Origin: Elephas maximus indicus
Taxonomy: Eukaryota > Chordata > Mammalia > Proboscidea > Elephantidae
DNA: 64,000 nucleotides
Reading direction: 5' to 3'
NCBI RefSeq assembly: GCF_024166365.1
Contig: NC_064839.1
Location: 33,926,378 to 33,990,377, forward strand
The notes below the pieces were generated by a model. It did no database searches, was not told where the DNA came from, and was given only the letters and a program-made list of their open reading frames with translations. Position numbers and translations under genes: made by a program. This document shows positions 11,700 through 22,214 of the stretch, in pieces; within the stretch, counting starts at the first letter, position 1; each line of letters starts with the position of its first letter.

Positions 11700-14600
11700 G
11701 GATGGAACAGAAATATGTTTGGTTTCTTAGGACTCACAGGGTTGAGTGTGATCCTCAAGGATGATCATCAGGCATCAGCAGGTCCCTGCCTCCTTCTCTG
11801 TAATCCAAGCCATCACCTCAAAATGCCCCAGATGGACTATATCACCTTCAGCGGGAGCTGCAGAACTCACGATCCCTGTGGCCTGGCTGAGATCACCTGG
11901 TCCCAGGCTGCCTAAAATCAGATTTGCAAAGTTGAACCAAGTCAGGTAGAAGAAAAACAAGTTGGAACCCATATTTTCAGGTGTCTCACCACCACCTACC
12001 ACCTATCCATGGTCAGGATAGGACAGGGGGACTCACATGCAAACAGCTACCCCAGAGATTTCCATAAAGGATCTGCCTCTCTCCCAATACAACTGTCGCC
12101 TATACTGGAGACCACTCTCCCTCTCTGAACATAGCCTACCACCTCCAGCGCCCTCTTTCCCCAGTTCCGCTACTTCTCTTCTGAACTTCTGCATCCCATG
12201 TGCAGCATGAACCCCAGAACTCAGTCATTCAATTTCCCCCTAGGCAACCATCTTAGACAACTTCACCTAATGACAACATATGTCCCTCTTATTGCTTGCA
12301 CCTCTGAAAGAATAGAGTCCAAGGGTAGAGGACTCATTGGACCTTCGTTTCCCCCTGACACTACTGAGACCCCAACTGAGCTGCCTCCAGCCTGAGCCAT
12401 AGCTTTGGGATTTGGGAAACTGACACAAGGTGGAAAGTGGAAGAGCCCATGTCCATGTGCACACACCAGAGTGGATGCCTACACACAGGATGCCTTCTTC
12501 AGCATAGGCCAGAGCTCAGCACTGGGTCAGCATGTTCAGGGCTGCCTGGGAAAGAGATGTGCTGGAAATGGCTGTGGCGGAGGCTAGTAGGCCCTAGATA
12601 CTCCCACTTCATGCACCTACAGCAGTAAGATACCATGTCTGTAATTCCAGCCCTGCATTCCTGTGATTGAACCAGCAGTGCTGCAAAGGTTGAAGATTAC
12701 AAGCACCCATCAGCTCAGCCTCTTTTTTTTTTTATTAACTTTTATTGAGCTTCAAGTGAACGTTTACAATTCAAGTCAGTCTGTCACATATAAGTTTACA
12801 TACATCTTACTCCGTACTCCCACTTGCTCTCCCCCTAATGAGTCAGCCCTTCCAGTCTCTCCTTTCGTGACAATTTTGCCAGCTTCCAACTCACTCTATC
12901 CTCCCATCCCCCCTCCAGACAGGAGATGCCAACACAGTCTCAAGTGTCCACCTGATATTATTAGCTCACTCTTCATCAGCATCTCCCTCTCACCCACTGT
13001 CCAGTCCCTTTCATGTCTGATGAATTGTCTTCGGGGATGGTTCCTGTCCTGTGCCAACAGAAGGTTTGCGGACCATGGCCGCCGGGATTCCTCTAGTCTC
13101 AGTCAGACCATTAAGTATGGTCTTTTTATGAGAATTTGGGGTCTGCATCCCACTGATCTCCTGCTCCCTCAGGGGTTCTCTGTTGTGCTCCCTGTCAGGG
13201 CAGTCATCGATTGTGGCCGGGCACCAACTAGTTCTTCTGGTTTCAGGATGATGTAGGTCTCTGGTTCATGCGGCCCTTTCTGTCTCTTGGGCTCTTAGTT
13301 GTCGTGTGACCTTGGTGTTCTTCATTCTCCTTTGCTCCAGGTGGGTTGAGACCAATTGATGCATCTCAGATGGCCGCTTGTTAGCATTTAAGACCCCAGA
13401 CGCCACATTTCAAAATGGGATGCAGAATGTTTTCATAATAGAATTATTTTGCCAATTGACTTAGAAGTCCCCTTAAACCATGGTCCCCAAACCCCCGCCC
13501 TTGCTCCGCTGACCTTTGAAGCATTCATTTTATCCCGGAAACTTCTTTGCTTTTGGTCCAATTGAGCTGACCTTCCATGTATTGAGTGTTGTCCTTCCCT
13601 TCACCTAAAGCAGTTCTTATCTACTAATTAATCAATAAAAACCCTCTCCCTCCCTCCTTCCCTCCCCGCCTCGTAACCACAAAAGTATGTGTTCTTCTCA
13701 GTTTTTACTATTTCTCAAGATCTTATAATAGTGGTCTTATACAATATTTGTCCTTTTGCCTCCGACTAATTTCGCTCAGCATAATGCCTTCCAGGTTCCT
13801 CCATGTTATGAAATGTTTCACAGATTCGTCACTGTTCTTTATCGATGCGTAGTATTCCATTGTGTGAATATACCACAATTTATTTAACCATTCATCTGTT
13901 GATGGACACCTTGGTTGCTTCCAGCTTTTTGCTATTGTAAACAGAGCTGCAATAAACATGGGTGTGCATATATCTGTTCGTGTGAAGGCTCTTATTTCTC
14001 TAGGGTATATTCCGAGGAGTGGGATTTCTGGGTTGTATGGTAGTTCTATTTCTAACTGTTTAAGATAACGCCAGATAGATTTCCAAGTGGTTGTACCATT
14101 TTACATTCCCACCAGCAGTGTATAAGAGTTCCAATCTCTCCACAGCCTCTCCAACATTTATTATTTTGTGTTTTTTGGATTAATGCCAGCCTTGTTGGAG
14201 TGAGATGGAATCTCATCGTAGTTTTAATTTGCATTTCTGTAATGGCTAATGATCGAGAGCATTTTCTCATGTATCTGTTAGCTGCCTGAATATCTTCTTT
14301 AGTGAAGTGCTTGTTCATATCCTTTGCCCACTTCTTGATTGGGTTGTTTGTCTTTTTGTGGTTGAGTTTTGACAGAATCATACAGATTTTAGAGATCAGG
14401 TGCTGGTCGGAGATGTCATAGCTGAAAATTCTTTCCCAGTCTGTAGGTGGTCTTTTTACTCTTTTGGTGAAGTCTTTAGATGAGCACAGCTGTTTGATTT
14501 TTAGGAGCTCCCAGTTATCGGGTTTCTCTTCGTCATTTTTGGTAATGTTTTGTATTCTGTTTATGCCTTGTATTAGGGCTCCTAGAGTTGTCCCTATTTT

Positions 14601-15720
14601 TTCTTCCATGATCTTTATCGTTTTAGTCTTTATGTTTAGGTCTTTGATCCACTTGGAGTTAGTTTTTGTGCATGGTGTGAGATATGGGTCCTGTTTCATT
14701 TTTTTGCAAATGGCTATCCAGTTATGCCAGCACCATTTGTTAAAAAGACTATCTTTTCCCCAGTTAACTGACACTGGTCCTTTCTCAAATATCAGCTGCT
14801 CATACGTGGATGGATTTATATCTGGGTTCTCAATTCTGTTCCATTGGTCTATGTGCCTGTTGTTGTACCAGTACCAGGCTGTTTTGACTACTGTGAGCTC
14901 AGCCTCTTTTGTGGGTGGGTCTGGGGAGCCTTCCTCAGCTGCAACCCAAAGACCTGAGATGGGGGAAGGGGAGGAATGGGCAAGCAAGTAACGGTAAGGC
15001 CTCTGCATTTATTCTTGATAAATCTAAACCTGACAACAAAACTCATCATATTCTCATTTTACAGATAAGTCTAGATGACTTGGCTTGGCACCAACATTTC
15101 AGTGGCCTTGGAAACAGGTTGCTTCCACAACCTGGGCAATCTCCCCTTCCCCTGACCCAGGACTCTTAGGATGCAGGAGAGCATCGGCTGAATGGTAAGG
15201 TCTACTCTGGGCCAGCAAGTGAGTTTAGGGGGTCACCTGGCAGAGAGGAAGGGGCCCCACAACCTTGATCTGGTGTGACACCTGCATGCTGAACAGCATC
15301 TCATGTCCAGTGATGAATCATCAGCCCACTTTGTTGCCCAGCAGGGATAGACCTGTGCCATTCAGATATTTCTGCACCTGTCTCTCAAGTATCTGAATGG
15401 ATGTGCGGCATGAAAATACTGGAATCAGGGAGATAAATAGCCTAAGGTTGCTTGTGCCCTCACCAAGGTAAAGATCCACAGGTTTGGTTTCTGTTCTCTA
15501 CAGGAGAGGATACAAGAGTGACCTTGGGCCTCACAAACCTTCAGCCAGCTCACATTCAGCCAGATCTTGGCAGCCCTTACCTGTGCTTGGGTTCCTTCAG
15601 GTTCCAATATGTGGCAAACACCAGCTTTGGCAGCTGGGACAGTGTCAGCAGCTGTTGCGCCAACTCCAGCCCAGGGAGCAGTTGGCACCAGTCATCAGGG
15701 TATTGGACTAGAAACTGGGG
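11700..15720 (-). pseudogene. SDR-family pseudogene, copy L (minus strand)
   Basis: This is a multi-exon relative of copy M on the opposite strand. Exon 1 ends at 15581 (donor on the minus strand), exon 2 is about 15464-15497, and exon 3 is about 15237-15405. Exon 4 is split into 14899-14942 and 12605-12718 by an L1. Exon 5 is about 12428-12545 (its AALNMLTQC block is readable) and exon 6 runs down from 11857. Splice-site dinucleotides are largely kept, so it arose by genomic duplication, not retroposition. The glycine-rich nucleotide-binding loop is frameshifted, exon 6 has an in-frame TAG, and exon 4 is broken by the L1. No start codon is evident. Copy R is its closest relative. Confidence 0.75.
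12720..14898 (-). mobile_element. 5'-truncated young L1 inserted in SDR-L exon 4
   Basis: The minus-strand element starts at 14898 in the ORF2 C-terminal third ([18 protein letters not shown]) and includes the cysteine-rich C-terminal block ([10 protein letters not shown]...HCWWEC). It ends in the 3' UTR and poly(A), seen as poly(T) near 12721. The 3' UTR spans about 12730-13722 with a C-rich (G-rich in sense) tract near 13640-13670. The target-site duplication agctcagcctctttt is visible at both ends (about 12711 and 14897). ORF2 has the same one-base deletion as the L1 at 44995-52833 and stops at about 14052. The remaining C-terminus lies in another frame (13959-13723). Confidence 0.9.
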
Positions 15721-16071
15721 ATGATGTGTTCACAGTCCAAAGGCAATGTCAACAGAGGGGGAAGAGGTGCAGAGATATCCCCTTTCCCTGCATCTGGTGG
15801 CAGAGAGAATGGTATATTCAGGAGAAATGGACATGGGCCCTCCAATGGAGCAGCCAGGGGTTCCTCAGTGTCTTTTGGATTTGGGAGAGTTTTTGCAGCT
15901 TGGGAAACTTGAGACTCATACCTTGTCAGGAACATTCAAAGAATGTGCAAGGTGTTGGCTTAGAAAGGGAGCCAGAGACCCAGCTGGTATACAGAATTCC
16001 AACCTTGGTGTCTGCTTCCTAGAACCGATCCTGCCACATCCCGCATCACGTAGGTGCTTTATCAGGGGAGA

Positions 16072-16615
16072 TGTGATGGTTAAGGTTGTGTGTCAATTTG
16101 GCTGGGCCATGATTCTCAGTGATTTGGCAGTCATATGACATAGCAATCACTTCCATGATGAGATTTGAGATAATGTGATCCCCTCCATGATGCAATATGC
16201 TATGAGTAGCCAAAGAGTTGAAACAGAGTTTCCTTTGGTGTGTGGTCTGCATCAAATGTAAGTGGACATTCTGACAAGGCTTGTGGGCTTTTTCACACTC
16301 TGGATCCTGCAGCTAGTTCCTGTTTGTCTGGCCTCCAGTTACTGGGACTTGAGATAGCAGCTTACCTGCAGTCTTGCCTGCCGATCTTGGGATTCATCAA
16401 TCTTCACAGCCTGTGAGCAAGAGCCCTGCTCTCCGACCTGCCGATCTTGGGTTGGCCAGCCCCTGTGGCTACGTGAATCAGAAGAAACCTCCATCCTTAC
16501 CCACGGACTTGGGACGTTCCAGCCTCTACAACCACTTGAGCCATTTCCTTGATATAAATCTCTATATTTATATGCTTTACTGGTTTTGCTTCTCTAGAGA
16601 ACACAGCCTAAGACA
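16072..16615 (+). mobile_element. MaLR/ERVL-type solo LTR, second family
   Basis: It starts tgtgatggttaaggttgtgt and ends acagcctaagaca at 16615, with a TATA-like/AATAAA-like stretch near 16550-16570 (gatataaatctctatattta). Inside is a small repeat of cctgccgatcttggg at about 16378 and 16437. It marks the border between the left arm and the DNA upstream of copy M. The family is distinct from the LTRs at 1453 and 7894. Confidence 0.65.
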
Positions 16616-17391
16616 GGAGGGCTCCCAGGAGAAAAGAAGTGAGGGAAGCAGAAGAGACTGGGGGAAGAAGATTAGCGAGGGCCTGTTCTCATCTGGACAC
16701 CAGCTTTAGCAAGCAGCATGGGATCTGGAATATGAATTAGACCCATAGTTGGTCCCATCATCAGGCAAGGAGGCTAGAATTTTGAACTGATACATAAGTT
16801 GCCCATTGACCTGCCCATGGGGAAGGAGAGAATAATATCCCAAGCAAAGTAAATCTCATTAAACCAAAGGAAATATAACACAGAAGGTGTGTGTGTGGGG
16901 GGGGCGGGGACTGTGAGTTGCTAGCTGCCAATACAGGCACCTCCTGGGCAGTTGGTGCAATGGTCCTCTATCCAACACCAAGGTGGGCAAGGGACTCACC
17001 ATTGGCAAATAAAAGTATACTCTACAGCTGGAAACAGATACCTACAAGGAAACTTGTGAGTTCAGCTGGTCTCTGTCTCTCAGAGCTGCTCCTTCCACTT
17101 GTTCTGATTACTCCTGCCAAGGAAAGGGTCCCAATTCTCCCCACCTTACACAACAAGTGTTCACTTGGCCCTCCCACTCCAACACACCCCTGAGTGACCT
17201 GGAACGTTCCATTTCTCCTGAGTATACCACCATCTCTCCCCACAGACAGAAGAAAAAGAGATGTCGTAATTGCACTTCCTCCCCTTTCTGTGGACATTGT
17301 CCCTGGATTGTGAACACATTTTCCCCATTTCCAGTACAGAGAGGCCGAGTCACATGGGAGAAAAGGGTTGATGCCTACTTCCTTTCCAGCA
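16616..17391. other. Upstream flank of SDR copy M; no gene seen
   Basis: No coding exon or repeat is recognisable between 16616 and about 17195. From about 17195 to 17345 the sequence is related to the flank upstream of copy R (about 24040-24165): ctcctgagtata..., then a c..cctctgtggacattgtccctgga-like stretch. It is therefore an ancestral 5' flank or 5' UTR shared by the SDR copies. A short G-rich tract lies near 16890-16910. Confidence 0.55.
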
Positions 17392-17897
17392 TGTAACGGA
17401 CAGAGTTAATGTTCCCCCTCCTCCCAGCAGCCCCCCCCCCACCCATGTGAGTTCCTGAGAAGACATTTCTGTGTAACAACACAAAGTTTTTTTTACTGCT
17501 TCTCTGCTCAAGGCCGCTTCCCTACTCATCAACTGTTCCCACTGGCCCCAAATTCGGTCATGAACAATAAGCTGCAAAGCTTGCCTTAGAAAAACTTCAA
17601 GTGTCATACCCCCCAGCCCTCTTATCGCACCCACACTGGACCCCATACATGTTAATTAGTTCCTGAAATTGCCCACCTATTCCCAGAAACTTCATGAATT
17701 TTACATAAGTTCCCTATCCCGAGCCATATAACTGCCCTAAAATCCCCAACCTCAGGGAGCTTGATTTGAGATTTAGTCTCCAAGCTCCTTGTTTGACCGG
17801 CTTGCAATAAAGTCCACTTTCTCTTTCTCACAGGCCTGGCATCTCTCAATTGACCCAAGGGGTCACACAGGGCAGGACCCATTTCCATCAGGTTACA
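17392..17897 (+). mobile_element. ERV1-like solo LTR just upstream of SDR copy M
   Basis: The ends form an inverted repeat, TGTAAC at 17392 and GTTACA ending at 17897. A TATA-like box (gccatataactgcc) near 17730 is followed by a polyadenylation signal (gcaataaagtcc, about 17805) and a U5-like stretch (ctctttctcaca). No internal region is present. The orientation is that of the SDR gene, whose ATG lies 76 bp downstream. It is absent from copies L and R. I found no convincing target-site duplication. Confidence 0.65.
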
Positions 17898-17973
17898 ACC
17901 ACAAGGATCCAAAACATCTACAGATTGAAGAGCAGCTAGATAGACAGAAGGATATGCAAGAGGCTTCAGCGCC

Positions 17974-20491
17974 ATGTCCCAGAGCAGTCTTTCCAGTGCC
18001 TTGGTGACAGGCACGAACCATGGCCTTGGGCTGTAGCTGGTGCCGCTACTGCTGGCACTGTCCCAGCCTCCCAAGCTGGTTTTTGCCACAGGCCGGAACC
18101 CCAGTGGGCCCCAAGCACAGGTAAGAGGCTTCCAGGGCCAAGATGAGTGTGAGGTGGCGGAAAGGTTTGTGAGGCCCAGGGTCACCCTTACACCCTCTCC
18201 CCCAGAGCCTCCGAGATCTGGCAGAACAGGAACCAAACCTGCGGATCCTTCGCCTTGGTGAGGGCACAACCAGCCATGGGCTATCTATCTCCCTGCTTCC
18301 AGGATTCTCTATCCCACCAACTCGTCCTACCCTAACTGGGTGCCTACCCTGATTCACATCTGTCACAGGATCCCCCTTTCAACTGACTTCCACATGGGTG
18401 TGGTCTAGACCCCTTCCGAAACCCACCCAACTGACCTTTCTTTGGAGAGGCCTTCTGTACCTACTGTGACTACTTGTATGTCTGAGTGTTTACCTCACTA
18501 TCCATTAGTCAAAATCTCTAATCTCTGCTCAGCTGATTGTGAGGATGGCATGGTGAAAAGACAGACGCCTTAGACAGAGTTCCCACACACAAAGCCTCAG
18601 ACTTTAGCCCATGAACAGTAGGAGGTTTACTGTGTTATGATGCGGAAAGGGATGGGCCATCAACCTAGAAGCAGAAACCTAGAGAATGAGGGTGGGTGGA
18701 CGGGGCAAGGATCTGATGCCAACTCTGCCTTTTCCCCAAAGACATCACAGACCCCACATCCATCCAGCTAGCTGAGTGTCAGGTGCGGTAGCACCTGAGT
18801 GGCAGAGGTCTAGCCCTGCTGGTCAACAATGCTGGGCTGAGAAACTCTCATCACTGGACACAGATACCGCATCCAACATGCAGTTGTTATACCAGACCAA
18901 CGTTGTGGGACCCCTGCTTCTCGGCCAGGTAAGCCCCTACCCGCATCGGCTGGCCCAGATTGGATCCTGCCCTTCAGCTGATGCTCTTCCTGTGATCTCA
19001 GGGTCCTGGAATAGGGGAGGGGAAATTAATAGACCAGGTTGGAGAAGGAGTCTGGTTCCAATGGACCTGATGCCTGGTCCCAAGTCAGATCATGTAGGCC
19101 TTCCTATAGAATGTAAATATGATAAGCTTGTTGTCAGGCTTGGAGTCCCTTGATGGTGCAAAGAGTCAGCTGCTAACCCAAAGGTTAAAGGTTCAAGTCC
19201 ATCCAGAGGCACCTCAGGAGAAAGGCCTAGTGATCTATTTATTTAAAAAATCGACCTTTAAAAAAACCTATGAAGCACAGTTCTACTCTGACACACGTAG
19301 GGGTCACTATCAATCTGAATCAGCTCAGCAGCCACTGGACTGATTGCTGTCAGGTTTAGATTTGTCAAGAATGAAATATTGATGTCTTGAACCTTCTTAC
19401 TTGCACATCTCTCCCCAAGCCTCCTCTTGCAGGCATTGGCTCACTGCTAAGAAAGGCTGCCTGCACTCACCCCCAGAAGAAACTGAGCTGGGCAAGAGCC
19501 GCCATCATCAACATGTCGAGTGCTGAAGGATCGATCACACAATTGCGGAAATGGGAGCTTGGGCAAATTGTGTCTTACCGCTGTAGTAAGATTAGGAACA
19601 TGACAGTGTCTGGGACTTTGGCTGAATTGGGGCCTCCTTGACTCTGCCACACCCCCTCCAACTCATCCCTTTCCCAGGCTGCGCTGAACATGCTGACCCA
19701 GTGCCAAGCTCTGGCCTACGCTGAGGAAGGCATCCTGTGTGCAGCCATCAGCCCTGGCTGGGTGCACACAGACATGGGCTCTTCTAGTTTGCACATTGTG
19801 AGTGTCGGTTTCCCCGACCTCCAAAGTTATGGACCCACTGGCAGCTGGGAACAGGGCGACAGAGCAGGACTCTCAAGACAGCCTAGCGGAGATGTCAGGT
19901 CAAATGAGGCCTATATCCTGGCAACATTCTTTCAGGCTTCTGGCAGCAGAAGGGACATATATTGTCATTAGGTGTGTTGCCCAAGATGGCTGCCTAGCTA
20001 TAAAATTGAGTGCACAGGTCTAGGCTGTTCCTGGGAGTCCACCAGCCAGGAAAAGGGCAATAGTGGATCTTAGGAAGTGGGTGCTAGAGAATGAGAGGTT
20101 GGGGTAAGAGGGGTGTGCTCCAGAAGAGGTGGTGGATTAGAGAGGGAGCAGATAGATTACATGGGAATCCCTTGGGTGTGTGTTCACACGAGTGTCATTT
20201 TTTGACCATGAAGATAGAGGGTCCTGCTTCTTCTGGCCACCTCCCTGACTTTGGTTCAGCCCCACATGTTCACTTGTAGGTAGTCTGGGTCAGGTGAACT
20301 CAGCTGGGCCACGGGGGTTGTGTGTTCTGCAGCCCCCACTGACGGTGACAGAGTCCATCCAGGGTGTCCTGAAGGTGTTGTCACAGCTCACAGAGAAGGA
20401 GACAGGGGCCTTCCTGGACTGGGAGGGTCACATCGTTCCCTGGTCAGCATCCCTGAGGAGTGGACAGACCACGGGATTCCCAAGAGACTGA
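17974..20491 (+). pseudogene. Short-chain dehydrogenase/reductase pseudogene, copy M (C-factor-like SDR)
   Basis: Six exons can be assigned: 17974-18120, 18206-18257, 18742-18928, 19433-19590, 19678-19797 and 20333-20491, about 270 codons, usual for a classical SDR. Such enzymes use NAD(P)(H) in the cytosol to reduce or oxidise carbonyl/alcohol groups; the substrate is unknown. Motifs present are the nucleotide-binding TGTNHGLG (exon 1), NNAG (18825-18836), the catalytic-serine region INMSS (exon 4) and the YxxxK motif as YRCSK (19576-19590). PGWVHTDMG (exon 5) and the end WEGHIVPW (exon 6) resemble vertebrate C-factor-like oxidoreductases. Lesions are TAG at 18034-18036, TAG at 18789-18791, a frameshift shortly after NNAG, a likely one-base indel near 19440, and AT instead of GT at the exon 4 donor (19591). 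The other sites I checked are GT/AG. Retained introns rule out a processed copy. Confidence 0.85.
19140..19345 (+). mobile_element. AfroSINE in intron 3 of SDR copy M
   Basis: The head is gagtcccttgatggtgcaaa, the B-box-like part is ggttaaaggttcaagtcc, and the tail is ggggtcactatcaatctgaa. It is diverged and split by AT-rich expansion near 19240-19270. It lies between exons 3 and 4 and is absent from the equivalent introns of L and R. Confidence 0.75.
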
Positions 20492-20601
20492 CATCTTTCT
20501 GTTCCATCCCCAACCCTCACATGGTCCCTGCACCCTCTGATTTCAAGGTCTTAGTAAGCCCCTCAGTATGTGCACTAGACCCTGGCACACAGTAGGGGCT
20601 C

Positions 20602-20607
20602 AATAAA
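20602..20607 (+). terminator. Polyadenylation signal of SDR copy M
   Basis: AATAAA lies 111 bp after the stop codon of exon 6. The surrounding sequence (ggcacacagtaggggctcaa) is shared with copy R (AATAAA near 26057) and copy L (near 11605, minus strand). This marks the conserved 3' end of the ancestral gene. Confidence 0.75.
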
Positions 20608-21309
20608 AATTTCGTGTATGGGGAAACAATCTCTGTCTTCTTACTGGTTTCCAAGGACCTATTTGGAGTTTCCCAGGGGCTAAGTGTGTTAAAACATAAG
20701 CAGCTGGGTCCCAACCCAAGAGTTTATGATTCAATTTGTCTAGGCAAAGTTGAGAACTAACATCCCCAACAAGATCCTAAGTGAGGCTGATGCTGCTGGT
20801 CTGGGCTCCACACTCTGGGAACCAATGTGGTGAGAGGCATACCTGGAGTAGAGGCTCTTGGGCCCTGGCCTTGTGCTGGTCCTCACCTCTTCTTGGCTCT
20901 CTGATGGGCTACCCACTGCTGGTATCTGCCTCTGATATGCCCGGGGCCTTTCTGTGCCCACTCTCAAGGTTGGCCCAAAGTTGCCCCCTGAGCAAACCTA
21001 CACCAAGGAGAGTTGGTGTAAGTCTATCCCAGCTTCCTCCTCCCTCAGGTTCAATAGCTCTGAGGCATTTGCTCTGATGTTTCCCAGAATTCCCACCCCC
21101 ATCTTGGGATTAACATCCAGTTACCCAAAGTGAAAACTTTGTCAATAACACACTTTATATTGCTGCCTTCCCTCCCTGTATCACTTCTACATTCCCCTAC
21201 TCTTGCTTCTTGGACCAGAAAATAAATGACCTGTGCTGCAATGTTTGCCTCAAGGTCATCTCCAGCAGAAACCCAAACTAAGACAAGGACTCTGCCACTT
21301 ATTTGAGTA
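20608..21309. other. 3' flank of SDR copy M with MER5-like and old LTR-like fossils
   Basis: About 20690-20820 contains MER5-like hAT sequence (ctgatgctgctggtctgggc). About 21085-21290 (atcacttctacattccccta, ending aacccaaactaagacaagg) resembles the end of an old mammalian LTR. I see no gene. The part from 20608 to 20690 still matches the 3' flank of copy R. Confidence 0.45.
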
Positions 21310-21432
21310 TGACTAGGGACAGAGTAGAACTGCCCCCATGGAGTTTCCAAAGAGTGGCTGGTGGATTCCAACTGCCAAGTTTTTTGGTTAGCAGCAGAGC
21401 TCTTAACTACTGTGACATCAGGACTCCTATAG
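21310..21432 (-). mobile_element. AfroSINE, partial (minus strand)
   Basis: On the minus strand it has the head (aggagtcctgatgtcacagt) and the ggcagttctactctgtccct block. The tail is degraded. It directly abuts the plus-strand AfroSINE that follows. Confidence 0.7.
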
Positions 21433-21489
21433 CGTCACTGTGAGTTGAAATCTACAAGACAGCAACGAGTTTGGTTATTTTGGGGTTTT

Positions 21490-21690
21490 TTAGCCCTGGC
21501 TGTGCAGTGGTTAAAGTGCTCGGCTGCTAAACTAAAGGTCAGTGGTTCAGACCCACCAGTGGCACTGTGGGTGAAAGAGGTGGCAAACTGCTCCCATAAA
21601 GATTACAGCCCTATGGAAACCCTGTGGGGCCATTCTCTTTTGTCCCATAGGGTCACTATGAGTCAGAATAGACTCGAAGGTAGTGAGTAA
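21490..21690 (+). mobile_element. AfroSINE (plus strand)
   Basis: The head is agccctggctgtgcagtggt, with a B-box-like gtcagtggttcagaccc, an aaccctgtggggccattctc block and the tail gggtcactatgagtcagaat. It is full length and moderately diverged. Confidence 0.85.
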
Positions 21691-21834
21691 GGTAAGTAGG
21701 GTCGGGTTCATGCCATTGTTCAAGGACTCCGTTGGTTCTTCTTATATTAAGGATAAGTCCACCACACTCTTCTCTGGTGAAAGACAAAAGAGGTTTTCTG
21801 AGCCTTTGGCATGACACAGCATGCTTAACAAACA

Positions 21835-22212
21835 GCATGTTTTTAAAGTGTGTAATTTCATGAATTGTGACATAGTTGCCATTGAGTCGATTCCAATTCA
21901 TGGCTACCCTACAGGACAGATTTGAACTGCCCCACAGGGTTTCCAAGGCTGTAATCTTTACAGAAAAGACTGCCACATCTTTCTCCTGCGGAGTGGCTGA
22001 TAGGTTCGAACAACCAACCTTTCTGTTAGCAGCCAAGCGCTCAACCGCTTCACCACCAGGGCTCCATTGACATAAGTATACATGTGTAAAACCATCATCA
22101 TATTCACAATAATAAACATATCTATCACCTCCAGTAGTGTTCCTGCATCTTTCTTATATAATGCCCCTAACCTTCACCCCTGCCCAGGCAACCACTAATC
22201 TGATTTGTCACA
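21835..22212 (-). mobile_element. Old L1-like fragment interrupted by an AfroSINE
   Basis: Sequence before and after the AfroSINE (ttaaagtgtgtaatttcatg; caggcaaccactaatctg) resembles antisense old L1 3' sequence common in mammals. The SINE inside is flanked by similar attg(tg)acata words, a probable target-site duplication. The family is not certain. Confidence 0.5.
21872..22066 (-). mobile_element. AfroSINE (minus strand)
   Basis: On the minus strand it runs from gagccctggtggtgaagcgg through the B-box-like ggttgttcgaacc and aaccctgtggggca to tggaatcgactcaatggca. It is one of the best conserved AfroSINEs in the window. Confidence 0.9.
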
Positions 22213-22214
22213 TA

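Larger units (their letters stand above)
7770..16040. repeat. Left arm of the SDR inverted duplication
   Basis: Read on the minus strand, this arm matches 23890-26612 on the plus strand: SDR pseudogene exons and introns, polyadenylation region, MER5-like DNA and the tail of an old L1. The arm is about 8.3 kb against about 2.7 kb for the right arm. A MaLR LTR (7894-8377), an RTE (8434-11226) and an L1 (12720-14898) were added to it. Anchors include 11715-11850 against 25830-25955 and 14905-15090 against 24780-24960. Confidence 0.85.

Noticed and set aside
12663..13256. 197-codon open frame on the plus strand, and the similar 180-codon frame at 52298-52840 (minus)
   Set aside because: Both are antisense to the L1 3' UTR. 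The similarity comes from the L1 family. The first also spans the poly(T) and the host junction.
14052..15008. 318-codon frame as a single gene
   Set aside because: The first about 35 codons (15008-14899) are SDR-L flank; the rest is L1 ORF2. It is an accidental join at the insertion site.
16374..16455. Short tandem repeat cctgccgatcttggg twice, 59 bp apart
   Set aside because: It is an internal feature of the LTR at 16072-16615, with no sign of separate function.
17652..18269. 205-codon open frame on the minus strand, with similar antisense frames at 15452-15724 (plus) and 24146-24355 (minus)
   Set aside because: All three lie opposite SDR exons 1-2 and are similar only because the exons are homologous. 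The sense strand carries the SDR motifs and splice sites, so the antisense frames are shadows.
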